DNA from: JACMLC01 sp963720235
Lineage (GTDB): Bacteria; Acidobacteriota; Blastocatellia; Pyrinomonadales; Pyrinomonadaceae
Assembly: GCA_963720235.1 (NCBI GenBank)
Contig: OY970389.1
Location: forward strand, 496,001-560,000
Direction: 5' to 3'
Length of the DNA: 64,000 nt
The notes below the pieces were generated by a model that was given only the letters and a program-made list of their open reading frames with translations, was not told where the DNA came from and ran no database searches. A program made the position numbers and the translations under genes. Positions 42,911 through 50,986 of this stretch are shown piece by piece (the stretch's first letter is position 1; the number at the start of each line of letters is the position of its first letter).

Positions 42911-43901
42911 GAAGAAGAGCGGGAGAGGGAAAGAAGCAACAACTGTCTCTATCATCGGCGCGGGAAGGCTCGGCGTTGCGCTCGGCATCGCGCTGGCCGC
43001 GCGCGGGTTTCGGATTGAAGAAGTAGTTGCGCGTCATCTGCCACATGCGCGAAAAGCCGCGCGACTGATTGGCCCAAACACGCGCGCACTTTCATCTTCG
43101 CAGCTTGAGAAACTAAGGCCCGCGAGCATCCTCTTTATCACGACGCCGGATGATGCGATTGAAGAGACGGCACGACAGCTTGCCTCTTCGATTGCGTGGG
43201 ACGGGCGCGGGCGCATCGCGCTGCATGCGAGCGGTGCGCTCTCTTCCGAATCCTTACATGCCTTGAGCGCGAGAGGTTTTCACACAGGCTCCATGCATCC
43301 GCTCATCTCTGTCAGCGAGCCGCTCAAAGGCTCAGAAACTCTGGCCCAGGCTCATTACTGCATCGAAGGCCACGCGCAAGCCGTCAGACACGCGCGCACG
43401 CTGATACGCAAACTCGGAGGCCGCAGCTTTTCCATCAACACAGAGGACAAGGCTCTCTATCACGCGGCGGCTGTGATGTCTTCGGGCCACATGGTCGCGC
43501 TCTTTGACATCGCCGCAGAGATGCTCACGCGCTGCGGATTGTCTGACAAAGAATCGCGTGCGGCTTTGCTGCCACTTATCCTGAGCACGCTCGAAAATCT
43601 CTCGCATCACGCGCCCGCACAAGCTTTGACAGGCACCTTTGCACGCGCAGATGTCACAACCGTCGGCAAGCATCTTGATGCGCTGGGCCGTTTGCAATCA
43701 CGCGATGCTCTGGCGGCTTATCTACTCCTGGGCCAGCGTTCGCTTGAACTGGCGAAAAAGAATAAAGCGGGCGCGCAAGCTTTACGAAAAATTGCACGGT
43801 CTTTGAAAGAGTTTGCAGAGAAAGAAAAAGAATCTCCCGCAAAGGCGCAAAGGCGCAAAGAAAGCTTTAAAGGAAAGACGCAAAGAAAGCATTCGAGATA
43901 A
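42894..43901 (+). CDS. Rossmann-fold/DUF2520 NADP-binding protein
   Basis: 335 residues. N-terminal Rossmann motif (VSIIGAGRLGVALGIALAARG), then a DUF2520 C-terminal domain (GCGLSDKESRAALLPLIL-like and ALTGTFARADVTTVGKHLDAL), like ProC/ketopantoate-reductase relatives. ATGs at 42894 and 42900 are both possible. The last ~25 residues (SPAKAQRRKESFKGKTQRK) are encoded by the left arm of a repeat hairpin, so the natural C-terminus has been extended by the repeat. Reaction unknown. Confidence 0.85.
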   Translation: MAMASKKKSGRGKEATTVSIIGAGRLGVALGIALAARGFRIEEVVARHLPHARKAARLIGPNTRALSSSQLEKLRPASILFITTPDDAIEETARQLASSIAWDGRGRIALHASGALSSESLHALSARGFHTGSMHPLISVSEPLKGSETLAQAHYCIEGHAQAVRHARTLIRKLGGRSFSINTEDKALYHAAAVMSSGHMVALFDIAAEMLTRCGLSDKESRAALLPLILSTLENLSHHAPAQALTGTFARADVTTVGKHLDALGRLQSRDALAAYLLLGQRSLELAKKNKAGAQALRKIARSLKEFAEKEKESPAKAQRRKESFKGKTQRKHSR

Positions 43902-43964
43902 ATAAGCATTCAACTCTTTGCGAGCTTTCTTTGCGTCTTTGCGCCTTTGCGCGAAACTTGTCTT
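43838..43964. repeat. Hairpin of GCAAAGGC/GCCTTTGC units extending into a gene
   Basis: Left arm CCCGCAAAGGCGCAAAGGCG with further GACGCAAAGAAAGC, right arm GCTTTCTTTGCGTCTTTGCGCC. The left arm is translated as the end of the DUF2520 protein. Confidence 0.8.
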
Positions 43965-43981
43965 TCGCTTCTTTCTACAAT

Positions 43982-44383
43982 TCAGCTTTCCCGAAAGCTA
44001 ACGGCCCTGCCGCTAACAGTTGTCTGCGGTTCTTTTGGGCCATTGCCGCGCCTGCGTATGCGGCTAAACACATAGAGATTAAAGAAGTGCATGCCGCCGA
44101 GCACGACCAGCACGAGGCCGACTTTCCAAGAGAGAGCTTCGATGCCTTCGCGCGCCGATTCAAGATTCTCTTCCACCTTGAGCGCGAGGCTGACGTATCC
44201 CATGTTGATGAGATAGAAGCCTACGACCAGCAGGTGATTGACAGAATCCGCTAGAGCTTCGTTGCCATGAAAGACATCTACGAGAAAGATGCGCCCGTTC
44301 TTGTGCAGCGTCTGGGCCACCCAGACTGTGAGCGCGATGCTGATGGCAAGATAAGTTAGATATGTGATGACGACTGTGTTCAT
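43982..44383 (-). CDS. Small three-helix membrane protein
   Basis: 133 residues with hydrophobic helices at about 5-25, 47-68 and 86-107, and a polar C-terminus. A plausible family is DUF-type acidobacterial membrane proteins, but I do not recognise it. It stands alone between a repeat and the 44384-44750 gap, in which I see no gene or clear promoter. Confidence 0.65.
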   Translation of the reverse strand: MNTVVITYLTYLAISIALTVWVAQTLHKNGRIFLVDVFHGNEALADSVNHLLVVGFYLINMGYVSLALKVEENLESAREGIEALSWKVGLVLVVLGGMHFFNLYVFSRIRRRGNGPKEPQTTVSGRAVSFRES

Positions 44384-44750
44384 GGCTCTTCCTCCTTCAC
44401 TTTTTGAGAGAGCGGGTTTTTGAGAGCGATGCTGTTTGTGCGTCTTTCTCTCAAACCCTGTGTCCTGACAGCATTGCTCTTAGTCAATCACTGTGCCATG
44501 AGGATTCATTGAGCTTTCTTGAAATTTGTTCTGGCAGGCTGCCTATCGCGGCTGGTAATTTTTTGCAATCTGCAAGTCAATGCCCTCGTTTGACTCTCTG
44601 TCAAAAGAGGCTTATTGTTTCACGCTGCCTGAGATTCAGCCCGACGAATCTCTCGAAACAGATTTCGGCATTCTGCTCAACTACAACACATCATTGTTCG
44701 CGCCGGTCAGATTGCACCGACGCTTAGCTGCACAGAGGATACAAACCGGT

Positions 44751-47138
44751 ATGAAAATAGCTTTCCGTTCCGCTTGCGTCATCATGATTTTAGCACTCGC
44801 GTTGATGGTTTTATTGAGCACCAAAGGTTACATGCTGCCGCAGTCAGATGAGGCAGTCGTGATGAACAAGATTGCTCCCTGGGTGCTGGAGCGCACGGCG
44901 CAGGGCGCGCAGGCAGAGTTTCTTGTTGTGATGAGCGAGCAGGCCGATTTGGACGGCGCAGATTCTTTGCGTACGAAGCAGGAGAAGGGACGCTTTGTGC
45001 GCGACGCTTTGTGGGCCAAAGCGCAGGCCACGCAGGGGCCAATCTTAGAGTGGCTCAAAGAGCGCGGCATAGAGCATCGCTCTTATTACATAGTCAACCT
45101 GATTTGGGTCAAGGCGGATAAGGCTGTGGCGTTAGAACTGGCCGCGCGTTCGGATGTCGCGCGCATAGAGGGCAACCCGCAGGTGAAGAACAAGCTGCCG
45201 GAGCCAACTATTGAAAGCTCTGAAAGAGTGGCTACACCGGAAGCGATAGAGCCGGGCGTCAATCAGACGCGCGCGCCTGAGGTCTGGGCGCAGGGCTTTA
45301 CAGGACAGGGCATTGTTGTCGGCGCGGCTGACACAGGCTATCGCTGGGATCACAACGCCTTGAAGGGCAAGTATCGCGGATGGAACGGCGCGACTGCCAG
45401 TCACGACTTTAACTGGCACGACAGCATACACAGTGGCGGCGGAACCTGTGGGCCAAACGCGCCTGCGCCCTGCGACGATAACGGGCATGGCACGCATACT
45501 GCCGGAACTGCTGTCGGTGATGATGGCGCGGGCAATCAGGTCGGCGTTGCTCCCGGAGCCAAGTGGATTGGCTGCCGCAATATGAATCAAGGCGCAGGCA
45601 CGCCCGCCACTTACATTGAATGCTTCGAGTTCTTCCTCGCTCCGTATCCGGTCGCGGGAACACCGGCGCAGGGCAATCCGGCTCTGGCTCCAGACCTGAC
45701 GACTAACTCCTGGACTTGCCCGACATCGGAAGGATGTTCGCCGAACACTTTACTGGCGGCTGTCGAGGCACAGCGCGCGGCTGGCATTATGACTGTCGTG
45801 GCGGCTGGCAACTCCGGCTCAGGCTGCTCGACCGTTTCGGATTCGCCGTCATTCTATGACGCAGCCTATACCGTCGGCGCGCTCAACACAGGCGCGAATA
45901 CCATCGCTGGCTTTAGCAGTCGCGGCCCGGTCACGATTGACGGCAGCAATCGCATCAAGCCGGACATCGCCGCGCCTGGAACGAGCACGCGCTCAAGCAC
46001 GCGCACTTCTACGACTTCTTATGGCAGCCTCTCCGGGACTTCGATGGCGACGCCGCACGTCGCTGGCGCGGTCGCACTCCTGTGGTCTGCGCAACCGGCA
46101 CTCACAAATAAGGTGAGCCAGTCCGAGATTATCTTGAACAACTCTGCCGGGCGGCTCGATGCGATTGCAGCCAACGGAGCTGCCAACGCTTGCAGCAGCA
46201 CAATCGGCGCGTTCCCCAACAATGTCTTCGGTCATGGCCGTCTCGACATACGCTCTGCCGTTGACCAGGCATTGCGCTACGCCGTCAGGCCGTTTGATTT
46301 GGACGGCGACGGCAAGACAGATTTCTCTCTCTACAGGCCGAACGGCGACGGCGCGGGCAGCGCGAAGTGGTTCATACTCAACAGCGCGAACAACACCAGC
46401 GCACAGCAGTTGTTTGGTCTGATGACGGACGCGGCAGTGCCGGGTGATTACAACGGCGACGGCGTTTCTGAGATAGCAGTCTTTCGCGGCTCAGAAGGAG
46501 CATGGTATATCTCGCAGGGCTCGGCGCAAAACTTTACGCGCATCGAGTGGGGTACGAATGGAGACATCGCTGTGCCTGCTGATTATGACGGGGATGCTAA
46601 AACGGACATCGCCGTCTGGCGTCCGTCGAGCGGCGTCTGGTATATCAGGAACAGTTCCAACGGCAGTTTCCGCGCAGAAGCTTTCGGCCTCAACGGCGAT
46701 AAGGTTGTGCCGGGAGATTACGACGGCGACGGCAAGACAGACCTCGCGGTCTTTCGTCCTTCAAACGCTGTCTGGTACATCATGCGAAGCACGAGCAACA
46801 GCATGCAGAGTGTGCCGTGGGGACTCGGCACGGACAAGCTTGTGCAGGGTTACTACGATGCGGACAGCAAGTTGGACATAGCCGTCTGGCGTCCTTCGAC
46901 CGGCGCATGGCACATACTCAAGAGCACAACCAACACGGCGGATAATTTTATGTGGGGCATGACGGGCGATGTGCCTGCGCAGGGCGACTACGAAGCCGAT
47001 GGCAAATATGACATAGGCGTCTTCCGTCCCTCGACGGGCCAGTGGTTCGTACGCAGAAGCTCGAACGGCACACTGCTGAGCGCGACATGGGGACAGAGCG
47101 GAGACAAACCCGCGCTGTCTGCTTACGTGCCGGAGTAG
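44751..47138 (+). CDS. Secreted S8 (subtilisin-like) serine protease with FG-GAP/VCBS-like repeats
   Basis: 795 residues from the ATG at 44751, where a signal peptide begins (MKIAFRSACVIMILALALMV); the frame is open further upstream without a good start. An I9-like propeptide (~45-140) precedes the catalytic triad: Asp near 193 (AADTGYRW), His near 246 (GHGTHTAG) and Ser near 430 (SGTSMATPH). The last ~280 residues hold six ~48-residue repeats of the D-x-D-G-D-x-K-T-D-I-A-V-x-R-P type, calcium-binding beta-propeller blades. Probably exported and cell-associated or released. Confidence 0.92.
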   Translation: MKIAFRSACVIMILALALMVLLSTKGYMLPQSDEAVVMNKIAPWVLERTAQGAQAEFLVVMSEQADLDGADSLRTKQEKGRFVRDALWAKAQATQGPILEWLKERGIEHRSYYIVNLIWVKADKAVALELAARSDVARIEGNPQVKNKLPEPTIESSERVATPEAIEPGVNQTRAPEVWAQGFTGQGIVVGAADTGYRWDHNALKGKYRGWNGATASHDFNWHDSIHSGGGTCGPNAPAPCDDNGHGTHTAGTAVGDDGAGNQVGVAPGAKWIGCRNMNQGAGTPATYIECFEFFLAPYPVAGTPAQGNPALAPDLTTNSWTCPTSEGCSPNTLLAAVEAQRAAGIMTVVAAGNSGSGCSTVSDSPSFYDAAYTVGALNTGANTIAGFSSRGPVTIDGSNRIKPDIAAPGTSTRSSTRTSTTSYGSLSGTSMATPHVAGAVALLWSAQPALTNKVSQSEIILNNSAGRLDAIAANGAANACSSTIGAFPNNVFGHGRLDIRSAVDQALRYAVRPFDLDGDGKTDFSLYRPNGDGAGSAKWFILNSANNTSAQQLFGLMTDAAVPGDYNGDGVSEIAVFRGSEGAWYISQGSAQNFTRIEWGTNGDIAVPADYDGDAKTDIAVWRPSSGVWYIRNSSNGSFRAEAFGLNGDKVVPGDYDGDGKTDLAVFRPSNAVWYIMRSTSNSMQSVPWGLGTDKLVQGYYDADSKLDIAVWRPSTGAWHILKSTTNTADNFMWGMTGDVPAQGDYEADGKYDIGVFRPSTGQWFVRRSSNGTLLSATWGQSGDKPALSAYVPE

Positions 47139-47149
47139 AAAAAAACAAT

Positions 47150-47223
47150 CTCCCGCAAAGACGCAAAGGCGCAAAGAAAGGCATTCAATCTTTTCTTTGC
47201 GCCTTTGCGTCTTTGCGGGAGAC
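47150..47223. repeat. Hairpin of GCAAAGGC/GCCTTTGC units
   Basis: Left arm CCCGCAAAGACGCAAAGGCG and right arm CTTTGCGCCTTTGCGTCTTTG, between the protease stop and the malic enzyme promoter. Confidence 0.8.
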
Positions 47224-47269
47224 GTTCGCACACTTTCCCGCCTGAACTCGCTTTCAATCAAAAACTTGC

Positions 47270-47275
47270 TATAAT
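47270..47275 (+). promoter_or_regulatory. -10 box close to the malic enzyme start
   Basis: Exact TATAAT ending 9 bases before the ATG at 47285, so transcription should begin about 3 bases from the start codon: a leaderless or nearly leaderless mRNA. The -35 region is weak. No ribosome site precedes the ATG, which agrees. Confidence 0.55.
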
Positions 47276-47284
47276 TCATCGCAC

Positions 47285-48718
47285 ATGCAGCAGACACCGA
47301 GCGCAAGTTACAGCCTGACCCTGCGCGTCAAATTGGCGAGCCGCACGGGAACACTTGGAGAATTAACCACCGCCATCGGGCGCGCGGGCGGCGACATCGG
47401 CGCGATAGACATCGTCAGCGTCGGCACAGATTTCGTCATACGCGACATCACAGTCAACGCCGCTTCGGACAAACACGGCGCAGAGATTATCGAAGCCATA
47501 CGCGATATAGACGGCGTAGAGTTTATCAATGTCTCTGACAGAACTTTCCTCATGCATTTGGGCGGCAAGATAGAAGTCGTCTCCAAAGTCCCGCTCAAAA
47601 CACGCGCAGACCTTTCGATGGCATACACGCCGGGCGTCGCGCGCGTCTGTCAGGCGATTCATAAAGACCCTGAAAAAGCTTTCACCCTGACCATCAAGAA
47701 GAACATGGTCGCGGTTGTCACGGACGGCACGGCTGTGCTCGGCTTGGGCGACATAGGCCCTGCGGCGGCGATGCCTGTGATGGAAGGCAAGGCGCAACTC
47801 TTTAAAGAGTTCGCGGGCGTGGATGCTTTTCCCATCGCGCTCTCGACCAAAGACCCGGACGAGATTGTGCGTATCATCAAGTCTATCTCAACGGCCTTCG
47901 GCGGCATCAACCTCGAAGACATCTCCGCGCCGCGCTGCTTTGAGATTGAAGATAGATTGAAAGAGGAGTTGGATATTCCAGTCTTTCATGACGACCAGCA
48001 CGGCACGGCTGTCGTCGTTCTGGCCGCGCTCATCAATGCCTTAAAAATTGTGAAGAAGGAGATGAGCGAGATAAAGGTCGTGGTCAACGGAGTGGGCGCG
48101 GCGGGTGTCGCGTGCACGCGTATTATCATGGCTGCGGGCGTGCGAAATATCATCGGCTGCGACCAGCAGGGCGCAATCTATCGCGGGCGGCGCGAGCACA
48201 TGAACTGGGTCAAAGACTGGTACGCGCAGAACACAAATCCTGACGAAGAGCGCGGCACAATCCATGATGTCATCAAGGGCGCGGATGTGTTCTTCGGTCT
48301 TTCGGTTCCCGGCGTGATTACCGTCGAAGATATACAGAAGATGGCGTTGAAGCCAATCGTCTTTGCGATGGCGAACCCGATTCCTGAAATCATGCCGGAA
48401 GAAGCAGACCCTTATGTCGCAGTGATGGCGACGGGCCGCTCGGATTATCCGAACCAGATAAACAACGTCCTCTGCTTTCCGGGCATCTTTCGCGGCGCAC
48501 TCGCCTGCCGCGCCTCGCGCATCAACGAAGAGATGAAACTCGCAGCCGCACACGCCATCGCAGGCATCATTACAGACAACGAACGCCGCCCCGACTACAT
48601 AGTCCCCTCCGTCTTCGACAAACGCGTCGCCGAAGCCGTCGCACGCGACGTAGAAGAAGCAGCCTACCGCACAGGCGTCGCCAGACGTGAGCGCGCGACT
48701 GTTGATTCGTTAATGTAA
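47285..48718 (+). CDS. NAD(P)-dependent malic enzyme with N-terminal ACT domain
   Basis: 477 residues. Oxidative decarboxylation of malate to pyruvate. ACT domain at 10-85 (LRVKLASRTGTLGELTTAIG), a layout known for a subset of bacterial malic enzymes and suggestive of allosteric control. The catalytic part has SMAYTPGVARVC, VTDGTAVLGLGDIGP, the Asp/His motif FHDDQHGTA and the Rossmann GVGAAGVAC. The reading frame is intact to VDSLM. Confidence 0.93.
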   Translation: MQQTPSASYSLTLRVKLASRTGTLGELTTAIGRAGGDIGAIDIVSVGTDFVIRDITVNAASDKHGAEIIEAIRDIDGVEFINVSDRTFLMHLGGKIEVVSKVPLKTRADLSMAYTPGVARVCQAIHKDPEKAFTLTIKKNMVAVVTDGTAVLGLGDIGPAAAMPVMEGKAQLFKEFAGVDAFPIALSTKDPDEIVRIIKSISTAFGGINLEDISAPRCFEIEDRLKEELDIPVFHDDQHGTAVVVLAALINALKIVKKEMSEIKVVVNGVGAAGVACTRIIMAAGVRNIIGCDQQGAIYRGRREHMNWVKDWYAQNTNPDEERGTIHDVIKGADVFFGLSVPGVITVEDIQKMALKPIVFAMANPIPEIMPEEADPYVAVMATGRSDYPNQINNVLCFPGIFRGALACRASRINEEMKLAAAHAIAGIITDNERRPDYIVPSVFDKRVAEAVARDVEEAAYRTGVARRERATVDSLM

Positions 48719-48720
48719 AT

Positions 48721-49491
48721 TCACTCTCTTACCGCCCAGACACCTCTTTGAACTTGAACGAGAAAACCTCTGTCTCGCAAGACCTGTAGTTGCTGACGGA
48801 TTTTGTCTTTGACGTGGCGATTGTTCGGATGTAGCTGCTCGAATTGAGATTCAAAGGAATAAACATCACTGTTAGAAAATTCCTTCTTGCCCAGAGATTG
48901 CACGACTCTTAAAACATCAAGCGTCCATCCGCGTTCAAGAGGCGGAATCTCTTCAAGCGGTTGCAGGCGATGAAAACTCTCGCGCACCTGATAAGGCGGT
49001 GTTGGCACGCCGCCTGACACAAGAGGGATTTTAGCTTCTGCCGGAATGTTCTTCAGGACGATGTTGCAGCCAATCCATCCAGCACGCCGCGCACCCGGAG
49101 CTAATGGCTTTCTGGCTTCTATCGCAGACAGAGAAAAGGCGAAGTGAGGAACTAAAATTAAATCTCGAACTTGCCAAGAGAATCTATTGTAATGAAGCGC
49201 ATACAAATTTGGTGTGCGGTTTTCGAGAATCGCGCGTTTCATCGCACTATAAGCTGCATCAACAATGCGGTCGCCAATCGGGGAGCTTTTACTTTTAAGC
49301 TGAAAAGGTAGTTCGCAAATCTGGCAAGTGAAATCAAAAGCCTGTGTGTTATTCGGAGCAGTGGTTAAGAAAGATGATTGACAGTTTGGACAGTAAAGAT
49401 TTTCCCGTCCCCATGCCTCACTCACAACCCGCGCTTGCTGCGCCGGACTTTTGTAGTTTAACGCCAGATGTGCTGGCATTGAGAGATTCAT
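48721..49491 (-). CDS. DpnI-family restriction endonuclease
   Basis: 256 residues; clear relative of DpnI (which cleaves Gm6ATC) on memory of its sequence. A zinc ribbon is formed by Cys34/Cys37 and Cys56/Cys59. The PD-(D/E)xK centre has Asp53 and QLK at 64-66; DpnI has ELK there, so the expected Glu64 is Gln. Mrr-type nucleases use QxK and are active, so activity is not excluded. RKPLAPGARRAGWIGCNIVL is nearly invariant. The C-terminal winged helix (RGWTLDVLRVVQSL, DKIRQQLQVLRDRGFL) would add the second methyl-DNA reader. Overlaps the methyltransferase gene by 74 bases. Confidence 0.92.
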   Translation of the reverse strand: MNLSMPAHLALNYKSPAQQARVVSEAWGRENLYCPNCQSSFLTTAPNNTQAFDFTCQICELPFQLKSKSSPIGDRIVDAAYSAMKRAILENRTPNLYALHYNRFSWQVRDLILVPHFAFSLSAIEARKPLAPGARRAGWIGCNIVLKNIPAEAKIPLVSGGVPTPPYQVRESFHRLQPLEEIPPLERGWTLDVLRVVQSLGKKEFSNSDVYSFESQFEQLHPNNRHVKDKIRQQLQVLRDRGFLVQVQRGVWAVRE

Positions 49492-50602
49492 ATCTCAAAC
49501 GATAACGTCCACGTCCGATTGCTTCAAAGCACGCAGATTGTCGCACGACGCGCCGGATGGTGGAAGGCCAAGTTATATTTTTCTTCGTGCGCGGGTTGTG
49601 TGCGACGAGATTATTAATCTCTTTCAAATGATCTTCGCCGCCAAGCTCCTGTAGAGCAGTCGAAACAATCTCGCGCCATGTGATAGCGGATTGCTCATTC
49701 TGATTTGCGGGCATCATCCAGATAGTTTTGATGGAGACGCTAAACGTGAGTTCAAGTTGATTAGAGTTGAGTTCGTCGCGCAGGCGAGCGATGCCGATGT
49801 CCAGATAAGACAGAATCAAATCAATGCCAACAAACCTGCGACCAAGACGCGCGCATAATACGCCGGTTGTTGCGCTGCCGCAGAAAGGGTCTAGCACCAT
49901 GTCGTGCGGGTTGGAGGAAGCGCGCAGGATTCTATCGAGCAGCGCTTCGGGCTTTTGCGTCGGATGTTTGCCGTAGCGTTTCTCGCGCAGGCCGGGCGGC
50001 TTGATGTGCCAGAGCGATTGCATCTGCTTGTTGCGGTTCTCGCGCTTCATCTCTTCGTAATGAAAGACGTGTCGCGCCTTCGGCGTGCGCCGCGCCCACA
50101 AGATTGTCTCCGTAGAGTGTGTGAAGTAGCGACAAGAGAGATTCGGCGGCGGGTTGACCTTGTACCACGCGATGTCGTTCAGAATCTTGTAGCCGAGAGT
50201 TTGCAGCGCAAAGCCTACGCTGTAGATATTGTGTGAAGTGCCTGTCACCCAGATAGTCCCGTTCGGCTTCAAGAGGCGGCGACACTGCTCCAGCCATTCG
50301 AGATTGAATTTGTGTATCTCCTCAAAAGTCGCGGCCTTGTCCCAGATGCCCTTGTTGACGCTCACCATCTTGCCCGCCTGACAGGTGATGCCGTCATTGG
50401 AAAGGAAGTAAGGCGGGTCTGCGAAAATCAGGTCGAAGGTTTCGTCTTTGGCACGGCGCAAGAGTTCCAGAGCATCGCCCTGATAGAGGCGTATGCCATG
50501 CTTCTCGTCCACAAACACAGGAGTTGGAACGGCCTCAGCCATCTCCGTTTCCCACACAGCATCAGCTATCGCTGCCGCATCTGCCAATCCGGTTGAAGAC
50601 AT
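49418..50602 (-). CDS. DpnA-like adenine-N6 DNA methyltransferase with C-terminal HTH domain
   Basis: 394 residues from the ATG at 50602 (GCGAGG just upstream); a GTG at 50650 is an alternative with no ribosome site. Class beta order: DPPY (62-65) first, then the AdoMet motif LDPFCGSATTGV. ADPPYFLSNDGITCQAG, LSCRYFTHSTETILWARR and GKHPTQKPEALLDRI match DpnA, the GATC methylase of the DpnII system (from memory). Residues about 290-375 form an extra wHTH resembling HARE-HTH domains of restriction proteins. Its target has not been shown here; GATC is the family expectation. Confidence 0.88.
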   Translation of the reverse strand: MSSTGLADAAAIADAVWETEMAEAVPTPVFVDEKHGIRLYQGDALELLRRAKDETFDLIFADPPYFLSNDGITCQAGKMVSVNKGIWDKAATFEEIHKFNLEWLEQCRRLLKPNGTIWVTGTSHNIYSVGFALQTLGYKILNDIAWYKVNPPPNLSCRYFTHSTETILWARRTPKARHVFHYEEMKRENRNKQMQSLWHIKPPGLREKRYGKHPTQKPEALLDRILRASSNPHDMVLDPFCGSATTGVLCARLGRRFVGIDLILSYLDIGIARLRDELNSNQLELTFSVSIKTIWMMPANQNEQSAITWREIVSTALQELGGEDHLKEINNLVAHNPRTKKNITWPSTIRRVVRQSACFEAIGRGRYRLRYESLNASTSGVKLQKSGAASAGCE

Positions 50603-50649
50603 GAACCTCGCTGTCGAACCAAAGACCCTTGACCTTTCGAGAACTGACA

Positions 50650-50662
50650 CGATCTAAGATCG
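50650..50662. promoter_or_regulatory. Palindrome with two GATC sites at the methyltransferase promoter
   Basis: CGATCT-A-AGATCG is an exact odd palindrome holding GATC at 50651-50654 and 50659-50662, 48 bases ahead of the chosen start. A third GATC is at 50701-50704. It could be an operator read by methylation state or by the HTH domain. Confidence 0.5.
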
Positions 50663-50732
50663 AATCCGCCCGCACGTCAAGGCGGGAAAGGTAGGCAAGT
50701 GATCTAAATTCAAGTATTTAGCTCAAGTTGGG

Positions 50733-50985
50733 TGCGGCTACGCCGCACCTGAGGCGCAGCCTCAGAAGGATTAGGGGAGTAAGCTGACGGTAAGTCAGAG
50801 ACTTACCGCACAGCAGGGCGGCGGAGCCGCTAAAAGTTGAGGGGCAACGTCACGGAAAGCCGAAGGCTTTCCGCACAGCAGGGCGGCAGAGCCGCCAAAT
50901 GTGCCTGCTTCTAAATAGTGCTGCTTTGCCGCCAAATGTGTCGCTGTGCTGCTGAATTGTGCGGCTCTATTGCCAAATGAATTGG
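50733..50985. repeat. Mosaic of short palindromes (same vocabulary as 12662-12895)
   Basis: GTGCGGCTACGCCGCAC, TGAGGCGCAGCCTCA, GGTAAGTCAGAGACTTACC, GGAAAGCCGAAGGCTTTCC, and GGCGGCAGAGCCGCC preceded by GCACAGCAG, then degenerate TGCCGCCAAATGTG units. The array ends at the ypdA stop. It fills most of the 50603-50986 gap. Confidence 0.75.
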
Positions 50986-50986
50986 C

